DNA of 5,215 bases from Thermococcus sp. (GCA_027065835.1 JAMONK010000245.1:1-5215); one strand, 5' to 3'. Numbered from the stretch's first letter, positions 1 to 5,075 are shown. Notes: a model not told the origin generated them from the sequence alone. A program made the numbers and translations.

Positions 1-200
1 CCTTTGACGCCGGTGTCATCTACGGCACACTGAACGGATGGGGCCTTGAGGACTCGGCAAAGCTTGGTATGCTCCTTGCCTACCTGACTGTTCAGAAAAT
101 CGGTGCAAGAAGCGCGATAGTCCCCTTGGAGGTCGTTAAGCGGGAGGCATCGACGCTTGGACTGGAGCTGCCTTTTGATATCTCCAGCGGTAATGTCTGA
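1..200 (+). CDS. PfkB-family sugar/nucleoside kinase, C-terminal fragment
   Basis: This is the 3' end of a gene whose start lies outside the window; the readable frame begins at base 3 and gives 65 residues before TGA at 198-200. The first residues, FDAGVIYG, match the end of the PfkB signature 2 (the GAGD-x-F-x-AG motif, whose Asp is the catalytic base), so the catalytic Asp must lie just upstream of the window. The following helix-rich stretch ([21 protein letters not shown], about residues 15-35) is typical of the last helices of ribokinase-fold enzymes, where a small side chain near the Gly-Ala packs beside the nucleotide. Such kinases phosphorylate sugars or nucleosides in the cytoplasm. 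The substrate cannot be told from this fragment. A T-tract terminator follows directly, so it is not obviously co-transcribed with the next gene. Confidence 0.8.
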   Translation, partial: FDAGVIYGTLNGWGLEDSAKLGMLLAYLTVQKIGARSAIVPLEVVKREASTLGLELPFDISSGNV

Positions 201-210
201 ATCTGCTTAT

Positions 211-226
211 GCTTTTTTCTCGTTTT
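211..226 (+). terminator. T-tract terminator after the kinase gene
   Basis: Two T runs, six Ts at 213-218 and four Ts at 223-226, begin 13 bases after the kinase stop codon. Archaeal RNA polymerase ends transcription at U-rich stretches without needing a hairpin. The call rests on position and base composition only. Confidence 0.55.
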
Positions 227-236
227 ATTGTCCATC

Positions 237-256
237 GGGGCCCCACAGAACTGGGG
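237..256 (+). repeat. GC-rich inverted repeat between kinase and next gene
   Basis: GGGGCCCC (237-244) is a perfect 8-base palindrome. CCCCA (241-245) can also pair with TGGGG (252-256) around a six-base loop. It lies between the kinase terminator and the promoter of the 94-residue gene, in an otherwise plain spacer. I see no box C/D or tRNA-like motif in it. It may be only a stable hairpin of no specific role. Confidence 0.35.
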
Positions 257-265
257 CGGGAGGGG

Positions 266-280
266 AGCAACGCTTAAAAA
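266..280 (+). promoter_or_regulatory. TATA/BRE promoter for the 94-residue gene
   Basis: GCTTAAAAA at 272-280 is a good archaeal TATA box, preceded by a purine-rich stretch that could serve as BRE. Transcription would begin near 300-305, leaving about 60 untranslated bases before the TTG at 362. The promoter is inferred from sequence alone. Confidence 0.5.
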
Positions 281-347
281 GATTTACCCTTCAGATATCC
301 TTAAGAGTGAGAGTCTAACTGATTTAGGAAGCCCGAAAGTTCAGGAT

Positions 348-354
348 GGAGGTG
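348..354 (+). promoter_or_regulatory. Ribosome binding site deciding the TTG start at 362
   Basis: GGAGGTG lies seven bases before TTG 362, the ideal spacing for Shine-Dalgarno pairing. It supports a TTG start for the downstream gene; no in-frame ATG or GTG occurs nearby. Confidence 0.75.
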
Positions 355-361
355 GATTCCT

Positions 362-646
362 TTGGAAATCATAGTTGATAACTTTAAACCGAAGATCACC
401 CGCCCCTTTAAGAGGAAGAACGAGTACTGGGTCAAGCTGATAACCTCTGACGGGGAATATATTATGAAATTTAAAACCCCTCTCGAGGCAGAAGATGCTA
501 TATACGGTATGCTGGATGACCTTCAGGTCTATGGGGGGAAAGTCAGGCTCAAACTCCGTGAGGGGAACGTTATAGAGGGCATCGAGGTTCTCGAGCTCTA
601 CAAGCCCTCCGCCAAGGAGCTCCTTAACGAGTATTTCACGGATTGA
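362..646 (+). CDS. Conserved-looking hypothetical protein, 94 residues
   Basis: A small soluble acidic-basic protein with no signal peptide, membrane segment or cysteine, and no motif I recognise. The start is TTG 362, chosen because a perfect GGAGGTG stands seven bases upstream and the next in-frame Met is residue 35. Predicted secondary structure by eye is beta-rich at the start (EYWVKLITSDGEYIMKF), then a helix (LEAEDAIYGMLDDL), then two more strands (GGKVRLKLREG, VIEGIEVLEL) and a short C-terminal helix. This is a compact alpha/beta layout of the kind seen in small nucleic-acid- or protein-binding modules, but that is only a guess. It has its own promoter, and a T-tract follows the stop, so it is probably a single-gene unit lying just upstream of tfe. 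The coding call is firm because of the ribosome binding site, codon pattern and flanking signals; the function is unknown. Confidence 0.85.
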   Translation: MEIIVDNFKPKITRPFKRKNEYWVKLITSDGEYIMKFKTPLEAEDAIYGMLDDLQVYGGKVRLKLREGNVIEGIEVLELYKPSAKELLNEYFTD

Positions 647-653
647 TTTGATG

Positions 654-662
654 CCTTTTTTT
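654..662 (+). terminator. T-tract terminator after the 94-residue gene
   Basis: CC followed by seven Ts (656-662) begins 10 bases after the TGA at 644-646. It separates this gene from the tfe promoter about 30 bases further on. Confidence 0.6.
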
Positions 663-684
663 GTTCATTGCCGTTGGAAATCTG

Positions 685-702
685 ACAAAAACCTATATAT
701 AG
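685..702 (+). promoter_or_regulatory. tfe promoter (BRE plus TATA box)
   Basis: CAAAAACC followed by TATATATA (694-701) is a near-ideal archaeal BRE/TATA pair. Transcription should begin about 25 bases after the TATA centre, near 721-724. With the preferred GTG start at 784 this gives a leader of roughly 60 bases. The TTG at 724 sits at the predicted transcript start and could only serve as a leaderless start. Confidence 0.75.
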
Positions 703-747
703 CACGAATCACATAGATTATTCTTGGACGATATCCTTAAGATAAAG

Positions 748-776
748 CTCCAGATGTTCAAATATTCTCTGGAGGT
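748..776 (+). promoter_or_regulatory. tfe ribosome binding site within a potential hairpin
   Basis: GGAGGT (771-776) lies seven bases before GTG 784 and is the strongest ribosome binding site in this region, so it decides the tfe start. CTCCAGA (748-754) is perfectly complementary to TCTGGAG (768-774), giving a 7-bp stem with a 13-base loop that would cover the first four bases of the site. Whether the stem forms at high growth temperature is unknown. Confidence 0.6.
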
Positions 777-783
777 CGTTGAT

Positions 784-1317
784 GTGGCCAGACGAAAAAA
801 CAAGGAACTCATGGAACTCGCCATGGATATGGGGGGCGAGGAAGCCGTTGAGGTAATCAAAGCCCTGGAAAAAAAAGGGGAGGCCACGGACGAGGAGCTT
901 GCGGAAACGACCGAGATACGCGTGAACACAGTCAGAAAGGTTCTATACATGCTCTATGATCAGGGACTCGCTGAGTTTAAGAGGATACGTGATAAAGAAA
1001 CCGGCTGGTACTACTATTACTGGCATCTGGATACCAAACGCCTGCCGGAGATTCTGCGCTCCAAGAAAATGGCCGAGCTCAAGAAGCTCAAGGAAATGCT
1101 GGAGGAGGAGACCAGCGAGATCTACTACTGGTGCAGTACGCCTGGACACCCAAAACTTACCTTCGACGAGGCTATGGAATACGAGTTCCAGTGCCCCATA
1201 TGCGGTGAGATGCTCATGCAGTACGACAACACCCAGATAGTGGAGGAGCTCAAGCAGCGAATCGAGGAGCTTGAGATGGAGCTGGGCCTTAGGAAGAAGC
1301 CCAGAAAGAGGAAATAA
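784..1317 (+). CDS. tfe: Transcription factor E (TFIIE-alpha homologue)
   Basis: Archaeal TFE joins the TBP-TFB-RNA polymerase complex, binds the polymerase clamp and helps open the promoter DNA. Numbering is from GTG 784 (177 residues, the usual length for archaeal TFE). The N-terminal winged helix spans about 1-85: a helix-turn-helix ([10 protein letters not shown] to [16 protein letters not shown], 32-65) and an aromatic wing ([13 protein letters not shown], 71-83). A charged linker helix (about 90-111) leads to a zinc ribbon with Cys117, His122, Cys137 and Cys140. A Glu-rich coiled helix (151-167) and a basic tail (KKPRKRK) end the protein. The open frame extends back to TTG 724 and would give 197 residues, but GTG 784 has a perfect GGAGGT at seven bases and yields MARRKNKEL, the kind of start I expect for Thermococcales TFE. 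The DUF2110 gene follows after 29 bases, probably in one operon. Confidence 0.95.
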   Translation: MARRKNKELMELAMDMGGEEAVEVIKALEKKGEATDEELAETTEIRVNTVRKVLYMLYDQGLAEFKRIRDKETGWYYYYWHLDTKRLPEILRSKKMAELKKLKEMLEEETSEIYYWCSTPGHPKLTFDEAMEYEFQCPICGEMLMQYDNTQIVEELKQRIEELEMELGLRKKPRKRK

Positions 1318-1346
1318 TCTGAATGGTACCTGTATGAACTTCGGGG

Positions 1347-2084
1347 ATGGTGAGAATGGAAGAAGTGGTTATTCTGGAGAAGGTTTACGGGGATAGAAGT
1401 GGCTTTCTCAAGCTGGATAGAAAACTGAAGGCCCTTCTCGGCGATCTTGAAGTTGAGTGGAAGCTGTCCGCAGTTAAAAAGAACTGGGTGAAGGTTTCCT
1501 TGAGCGGTGAGGATGAGGAGGTAAGTGCCAACGTCGTCAGGGGAGAGTTCGGTGAGGTCCCTTACAGCCTGAGAGCGGTTGAAGAAGGGGGAACATACCG
1601 GGGGAGGTTCGTGGATCTTGGAAAGGTCGGATACGGGGCTTACGTGGATCTGGGTATATTCTCCCCCAGACCCAAGGATGCGCTACTCCCCTTGTACTAT
1701 CTGAAGGAGCACTTCGGCGGGATTCCGGTTCGTGAGATGATACCCCGCTTTGGATGGGTCGATAACCTCCCGGTTGAGGTCCGGGTTAGGAAGGTGGAGT
1801 TCGGGACGCGGGAGGTGGAGGTGGAATTCTCCGATTCCCAGCTAAAACGCCTTAACTCCTGGTTAAACGACGGTTATGACAAGCTCTTTATCGCGGGTAC
1901 CGTAAGTGAGAACGTGGAGAGAGCCCTTATCCGAACGGGTCACGGGAGGGACGTCAAGCGCATTGAGGAACTTGGCCTTATGGAGACCCTGCTCGTACTT
2001 AAGAAGGGTACGGAGGCCCCGGGAATAATACGGGAGATCGGCCCCCACATTAAGGGGGCGGTGATGGGTGCCATCAAGTTTTAG
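1347..2084 (+). CDS. DUF2110 family protein with S1/OB-like segment
   Basis: A 245-residue soluble protein that I recognise by pattern as the archaeal DUF2110 (COG4031) family, often found beside tfe in euryarchaea; that linkage is from memory, not searched. Residues about 81-115 (GGTYRGRFVDLGKVGYGAYVDLGI then DALLPL) read like the first strands of an S1/OB RNA-binding fold, where a glycine-rich KVGYGAYVDLG turn is typical. The C-terminal part (about 197-245, with HGRDVKRIEELG and GTEAPGIIREIGPHIKGA) is helix-rich and Gly-Pro-rich. No membrane segment or catalytic motif is visible. The gene lies 29 bases after tfe with no promoter between, so it is probably co-transcribed and may act in transcription or RNA handling, which is inference. 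ATG 1347 is used, but GTG 1350 or ATG 1356 are equally possible because the ribosome binding site is weak. Its 3' end overlaps the opposite gene by 11 bases. Confidence 0.88.
   Translation: MVRMEEVVILEKVYGDRSGFLKLDRKLKALLGDLEVEWKLSAVKKNWVKVSLSGEDEEVSANVVRGEFGEVPYSLRAVEEGGTYRGRFVDLGKVGYGAYVDLGIFSPRPKDALLPLYYLKEHFGGIPVREMIPRFGWVDNLPVEVRVRKVEFGTREVEVEFSDSQLKRLNSWLNDGYDKLFIAGTVSENVERALIRTGHGRDVKRIEELGLMETLLVLKKGTEAPGIIREIGPHIKGAVMGAIKF
2041..2059. repeat. GC-rich inverted repeat at the convergent gene junction
   Basis: GCCCCC (2041-2046) and GGGGGC (2054-2059) form a perfect 6-bp stem with a seven-base loop. It sits in the last codons of the DUF2110 gene and 15 bases past the stop codon of the membrane protein gene on the other strand. 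Neither strand has a T run here, so it may shape the 3' ends of the two opposing transcripts or may be incidental. Confidence 0.4.
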
Positions 2085-3438
2085 GGGTTAGGACGTACAG
2101 CAGTCTGGTTGCCAGTGCGCCCAATATGACGAAGCAGTACGGGGCCAGCGTCTGGACGAATACGGAGAGGGGGAGGTATGCAAGGGCTAGAAGGGCCAGG
2201 AATGGCGTCTGCCCTCTCATCTTCCCTATTCTACCAACGTGCAGAACCGCGTACAGGATAACCGTGATGCTTAACGCGGTGTTGAGCAGCAGATTCAGCA
2301 CGTAGCGTTCTGGTTCATCCACGGGATGCGATGGCATGTGGATCGGGAGTCCAAACCTCAGGTACAGCAGCAGTATCCCCGCACCTGTCAAAAGTAGGTA
2401 CGCGTAGTTCCTGAAGTGCCTCTTTGGGAACGCTATTATGAACGCCAGGGGTATCAAGACGAAGTAAGGGTTGATGGCCACGGTCAAAACGGTCAGCAGT
2501 GAGAGCAGGAGGGTCTGCAGGAGCGCCTTCCCTTTCTCGGGGGAGAACGTCACGTTTGCTATCATGGCTAGGGTGGAAACGAAGAACACTAGGCCCAGTG
2601 TGGTGGTGTCCACGTAGTGCACGAAATAGCGGAAGACGGGTGCCGAGAAAGTGAGTCCAAAGACGAGAAATCCCAGCTCTCTGGAGCGTTTGGGTACGAT
2701 GTAAAAAGAGAACGACGCTATCAGAAGCACCAGTATCCAGTGGGCGTAGATCAGGTTCTCCTCTATCGGGGGGATCACCTTGAAGAACATCCCGAGGATC
2801 AGTCCGAGGGGGGATGATGGGCTGCCTCCCTTGGCGAATTCCACGCCCTGAAGGACGTACGACAGGAACGGGGTGGATATCGTGGCACGCCCCGTTGTCA
2901 GGTACCAGAGCCCAAATATGGAGACGATCACAAGGTAGAAAGCCTCCGCATGGCTCTTGTCCTTTCTAAGGGCGAGGAGGAAGATGAAGAACACCAGAAG
3001 CGCCAAAAGGCCAAACCCGACCGTCGATGCCGTTGGAGGGTTCCAGAGGGATGAGAATGCCCTCTCAGTTAGGTAGATGTTATCCTTCGTTCCCGTGATG
3101 AACACCGTGCCGTTAACCACGATAACGGCGGGAAGGAGTGAGGCGTTTTCGGGAAGGCCCGTTATCCTCCAGAGGGATTTCATCCGCGGGTTATCGTAAA
3201 CGTTGCCCACAAGGACAAGGGTCTCATCGCCGTGTCTTTTGATGGTTCCCAGCCTCGCGTCCACGTAGTACGCCCATCCTTTTGACCATCCGTCCGTACC
3301 GGGAACAACACGATACGAGGAATTTGAGCTGAGAAACTTTTGAAAGGTGGCCCTATCCGGATGATATGTAACGGTTTGGGCCGATACCGGGGGAACCAGT
3401 ATCAGAGCCAGTATTACTAAAACGAGGGCCCTTCTCAT
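2074..3438 (-). CDS. Polytopic membrane protein with signal peptide, unknown function
   Basis: A 454-residue protein I do not recognise. It begins with a clear signal sequence (MRR, a hydrophobic core, then VSA-Q at 18-21). Next is an extracytoplasmic domain of about 110 residues (22-132) with three N-glycosylation sequons (NSS at 39, NAS at 98, NGT at 109) and a strand-rich section (ETLVLVGNV, PAVIVVNGTVFITG). The rest carries about ten hydrophobic segments, roughly at 138-157, 166-182, 207-222, 229-247, 254-270, 280-296, 306-336 (probably two), 344-360, 381-400 and 411-448 (two). Positive loops such as RKDK (158-161), PKRSRE (249-254) and PKRHFR (338-343) suggest the cytoplasmic faces. The layout could suit a transporter, a glycosyltransferase-like membrane enzyme or an envelope assembly protein; no motif decides it. 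ATG 3438 follows GAGGG at five bases. It appears to be a single-gene unit with its own promoter. Confidence 0.85.
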   Translation of the reverse strand: MRRALVLVILALILVPPVSAQTVTYHPDRATFQKFLSSNSSYRVVPGTDGWSKGWAYYVDARLGTIKRHGDETLVLVGNVYDNPRMKSLWRITGLPENASLLPAVIVVNGTVFITGTKDNIYLTERAFSSLWNPPTASTVGFGLLALLVFFIFLLALRKDKSHAEAFYLVIVSIFGLWYLTTGRATISTPFLSYVLQGVEFAKGGSPSSPLGLILGMFFKVIPPIEENLIYAHWILVLLIASFSFYIVPKRSRELGFLVFGLTFSAPVFRYFVHYVDTTTLGLVFFVSTLAMIANVTFSPEKGKALLQTLLLSLLTVLTVAINPYFVLIPLAFIIAFPKRHFRNYAYLLLTGAGILLLYLRFGLPIHMPSHPVDEPERYVLNLLLNTALSITVILYAVLHVGRIGKMRGQTPFLALLALAYLPLSVFVQTLAPYCFVILGALATRLLYVLTPKT

Positions 3439-3440
3439 CC

Positions 3441-3457
3441 TATCCCTCTGGGGGATA
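3441..3457. promoter_or_regulatory. TGM-like inverted repeat, possible operator
   Basis: TATCCC-N5-GGGATA is a perfect 6-bp inverted repeat with a five-base spacer. It has the same layout as the Thermococcales glycolytic motif TATCAC-N5-GTGATA bound by TrmBL1/Tgr, with one changed base per half. It lies between the TATA box and start codon of the membrane protein gene and covers its ribosome binding site, a position where a bound protein would block transcription. As RNA it could also fold over the ribosome binding site. The functional role is inference. Confidence 0.4.
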
Positions 3458-3470
3458 TCATGTCCCTCCG

Positions 3471-3490
3471 GTTAAAAAGTTAATGCAACC
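3471..3490 (-). promoter_or_regulatory. Promoter of the membrane protein gene
   Basis: Read on the minus strand, GTTGCATTAACTTTTTAAC contains a TATA-like CTTTTTAA centred near 3476, about 25 bases before a predicted transcript start at about 3451. That would leave a leader of about 12 bases holding the ribosome binding site. This is a moderate match, supported mainly by spacing. Confidence 0.5.
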
Positions 3491-3494
3491 CGCC

Positions 3495-3534
3495 GATTAT
3501 CTTGAATATCTTAGAATTGCACTCTAAGGTAATC
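3495..3534. repeat. Imperfect inverted repeat between mrp and the membrane protein gene
   Basis: CTTAGA (3510-3515) pairs with TCTAAG (3523-3528) around a seven-base loop; the stem extends outward to 3507/3531 with one G-T pair. Farther out, GATTA (3495-3499) matches TAATC (3530-3534) as an alternative outer arm. It lies downstream of the mrp T-tract and just upstream of the membrane gene promoter, where a regulator could bind. No known motif is recognised. Confidence 0.4.
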
Positions 3535-3541
3535 CAGGGGA

Positions 3542-3549
3542 GAAAAAAG
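3542..3549 (-). terminator. T-tract terminator of the mrp gene
   Basis: On the minus strand the mrp stop TAA (3554-3552) is followed after three bases by a run of six Ts (complement of 3543-3548). This is a typical archaeal terminator signal and separates mrp from the membrane protein gene. Confidence 0.55.
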
Positions 3550-3551
3550 CG

Positions 3552-4439
3552 TTACTCCCCTTTCTCCTCTTCTTCATTCCCTCCAAGTTTTGCGGTCAGG
3601 TTGTCGATTATCTCCATGAAGGCCTTCGCGGCCGGCGTGTCCTCGTAGAGGACTATGGGAATCCCGTTGTCGCTGGCTTCCCTCGCCTTGAGGTCGATGG
3701 GGATTCCTCCCAGAAAGTCGACTCCCTCTTTCTCTGCCAGCCGTTTTCCCCCTCCCTTTCCGAAGATGTCGATTTCATTGCCGCAGTGGGGGCAGATAAG
3801 GTAGCTCATGTTCTCAACTACTGCGACGTAGGGGACGTTCATCTGTTTCATCATGTTGACGGCCTTCCCCGTGTCGAGGAGTGCAACCTCCTGGGGCGTT
3901 GTAACGACGACCGCGGCATCGAGCTGGAGGGTCTGCGTAACCGTCAGTATCTCATCACCCGTTCCGGGCGGGAAGTCGATTATCATGAAGTCCAGCTCAC
4001 CCCATTTGACGTCACCGAGGAGCTGCTTTATGGCCTTGGTGACGAGGGCACCGCGCCAGATTATCGGCTGATCCTCTGGAACGAGGAACCCCATGCTCAT
4101 GACTTTTATAGGTGTCGTCTGCCCCATGAAGTCGCTCATGGGGGGGATCATCTCAAAACGGCCGTCTTCCAGTCTCTCCGCAAGGACGTCTGCCTTCTCA
4201 ACGCCCAGCATCTTGGCGACGTTCGGACCGTGAATGTCGGCATCGAGGATACCCACGAAGTAGCCCTTTCTGGCTAAGGCCGCCGCCAGGTTCACCGCCA
4301 CGGTGCTCTTTCCGACGCCGCCCTTACCGCTCAGGACGGCTATCTTGTACCTCCACTTTTCCTGTTTCTCTTTGATTCTCCCTTCCAGAGGATCCGCGCC
4401 CAATCCCCCAACGTTGAGTGTGGGAGCCTTGATCGTCAT
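3552..4439 (-). CDS. mrp: Mrp/NBP35-family P-loop ATPase, Fe-S cluster carrier
   Basis: Proteins of this family (Mrp/ApbC/NBP35) are cytoplasmic dimers that hold a [4Fe-4S] cluster and pass it to apoproteins, using ATP. With the preferred ATG 4439 the protein has 295 residues. Seen in the sequence: deviant Walker A SGKGGVGKST (37-46), DADIHGPN (66-73), IIDFPPGTGD (153-162, Walker B region), TTPQEVALLD (180-189), and the family's CPHC (Cys216, Cys219), the pair that shares a cluster across the dimer. An acidic tail (NEEEEKGE) ends it. All key residues are present, so it should be active. The frame is open back to TTG 4490 (17 more residues), but that part runs through the TATA box, and ATG 4439 has GGTGGT five bases upstream. 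Partner scaffold genes are not in the window. The separate MinD family shares the deviant Walker A, but the CPHC favours Mrp. Confidence 0.93.
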   Translation of the reverse strand: MTIKAPTLNVGGLGADPLEGRIKEKQEKWRYKIAVLSGKGGVGKSTVAVNLAAALARKGYFVGILDADIHGPNVAKMLGVEKADVLAERLEDGRFEMIPPMSDFMGQTTPIKVMSMGFLVPEDQPIIWRGALVTKAIKQLLGDVKWGELDFMIIDFPPGTGDEILTVTQTLQLDAAVVVTTPQEVALLDTGKAVNMMKQMNVPYVAVVENMSYLICPHCGNEIDIFGKGGGKRLAEKEGVDFLGGIPIDLKAREASDNGIPIVLYEDTPAAKAFMEIIDNLTAKLGGNEEEEKGE

Positions 4440-4444
4440 CTTGC

Positions 4445-4456
4445 ACCACCGGTGGT
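4445..4456. promoter_or_regulatory. Perfect 12-base palindrome over the mrp ribosome binding site
   Basis: ACCACCGGTGGT is a perfect palindrome lying between the TATA box and the ATG of mrp. Its GGTGGT half on the minus strand is the ribosome binding site, and the predicted transcript start falls in or beside it. It could be an operator for a dimeric regulator, or chance pairing of a GC-rich ribosome binding site. Confidence 0.4.
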
Positions 4457-4470
4457 AATAGTTCGGTGAA

Positions 4471-4484
4471 CTTAAAAACCTTTG
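4471..4484 (-). promoter_or_regulatory. mrp promoter
   Basis: The minus strand reads AAAGGTTTTTAAG, with a TATA-like TTTTTAA centred near 4475. The transcript would begin near 4450, about 11 bases before ATG 4439. This placement is the main reason for rejecting the TTG start at 4490. Confidence 0.6.
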
Positions 4485-4485
4485 T

Positions 4486-4496
4486 CCCAAAAAGGG
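4486..4496 (-). terminator. T-tract terminator of the TBP gene
   Basis: Read on the minus strand, CCC-TTTTT-GGG follows the TBP stop codon by nine bases, and a second five-T run lies in the mrp TATA box just after it. It is a short but plausible archaeal terminator, placed tightly between tbp and the mrp promoter. Confidence 0.45.
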
Positions 4497-4505
4497 TAAG
4501 ATGGG

Positions 4506-5075
4506 TCAAAATTGGGGAGTATCTTCCAGCTTTTCTTCAATAAATTCATATTTTTTAAGCGTTGATTTCAGCTCCTTAACAGCTCTAGAGATATCTCCTA
4601 CACATTTTGCACCAGAAACTACTATTTTTCCACTATTGAAAAGTAGGATGGTCATGGTGGAGTTGCTAACTCTGTAAACAATACCAGGGAATATCTCGGG
4701 CTCATACTCCACATTTGGCAATGTTAAGGCTATGTCATCAAGCTCAATACTCCCTAAGCCAATGTCACCAGCCGCAACCATGTTTTGAACCTTAATCTCA
4801 GGGTCTCCATAAAATTTCATTCCTAAACCCTCTAAGGAATTCCTCAGTTTTTTAACGGCAAGTTTTATAGTATTGATGTCTTTAGCTCCAGTACACACAA
4901 GTTTCCCTGAGTGAAAGATGAGGAATGTAACATGGGGAGACTCCATCTTGTATGCCGCTCCTGGAAAGATTGAGGGGTCATAATGAACTGAATTGAACTT
5001 CTCCGTTACTAATTCGACATCTATATACCCGTGAAGGTCGATAGAAGCAACGATGTTCTCAATTTCTAGGCTCAT
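4506..5075 (-). CDS. tbp: TATA-binding protein, divergent AT-rich copy
   Basis: TBP binds and bends the TATA box and recruits TFB and RNA polymerase. From ATG 5075 the protein has 189 residues forming two direct repeats (about 1-90 and 91-180). Each keeps the core signatures: IENIVAS and VQNMVAA with base-contacting Asn7 and Asn98; FPGAAYK and FPGIVYR; LIFHSGKLVCTGAK and LLFNSGKIVVSGAK. All four DNA-wedging Phe (37, 54, 129, 146) are present, and YEPEIFPG retains the TFB-contacting stirrup, so it should be functional. It differs from the usual Thermococcus TBP as I recall it, which has ICRFDEP, EHDAWEAVRKL and a long Glu-rich tail; here the tail is only EEKLEDTPQF. The gene is about 40% GC in lines I counted, against about 60% in mrp, suggesting transfer. 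ATG 5075 has GGTGA five bases upstream; the GTG at 5084 is part of that site. It has its own promoter and terminator. Confidence 0.95.
   Translation of the reverse strand: MSLEIENIVASIDLHGYIDVELVTEKFNSVHYDPSIFPGAAYKMESPHVTFLIFHSGKLVCTGAKDINTIKLAVKKLRNSLEGLGMKFYGDPEIKVQNMVAAGDIGLGSIELDDIALTLPNVEYEPEIFPGIVYRVSNSTMTILLFNSGKIVVSGAKCVGDISRAVKELKSTLKKYEFIEEKLEDTPQF

Noticed and set aside
201..361. A possible box C/D guide RNA or tRNA in the left spacer
   Set aside because: I found no RTGATGA C box on either strand and no tRNA-like arms.
693..1240. Reading frames on the minus strand (693-950, 943-1149) and in another + frame (956-1240) across tfe
   Set aside because: They are shadows of tfe, with no ribosome binding site and with low-complexity Ser-rich or irregular composition.
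2617..2817. A 66-residue plus-strand frame inside the membrane protein gene
   Set aside because: It is antisense to a well-supported gene, with charged low-quality composition and no start signals.
3435..3461. An 8-codon minus-strand reading frame (ATG 3461) whose TGA overlaps the membrane protein ATG, with GGAGGG just upstream
   Set aside because: The ribosome binding site is only about two bases from the ATG, and the predicted transcript begins near 3451, after this ATG.
3479..3489. GTT-N5-AAC resembling a SurR site
   Set aside because: The SurR site is GTT-N3-AAC; the spacing here is wrong.
3786..4277. A 163-residue plus-strand frame (and 3853-4071) opposite mrp
   Set aside because: It is antisense to the conserved Mrp motifs; long antisense frames are common in GC-rich genes with biased codons.
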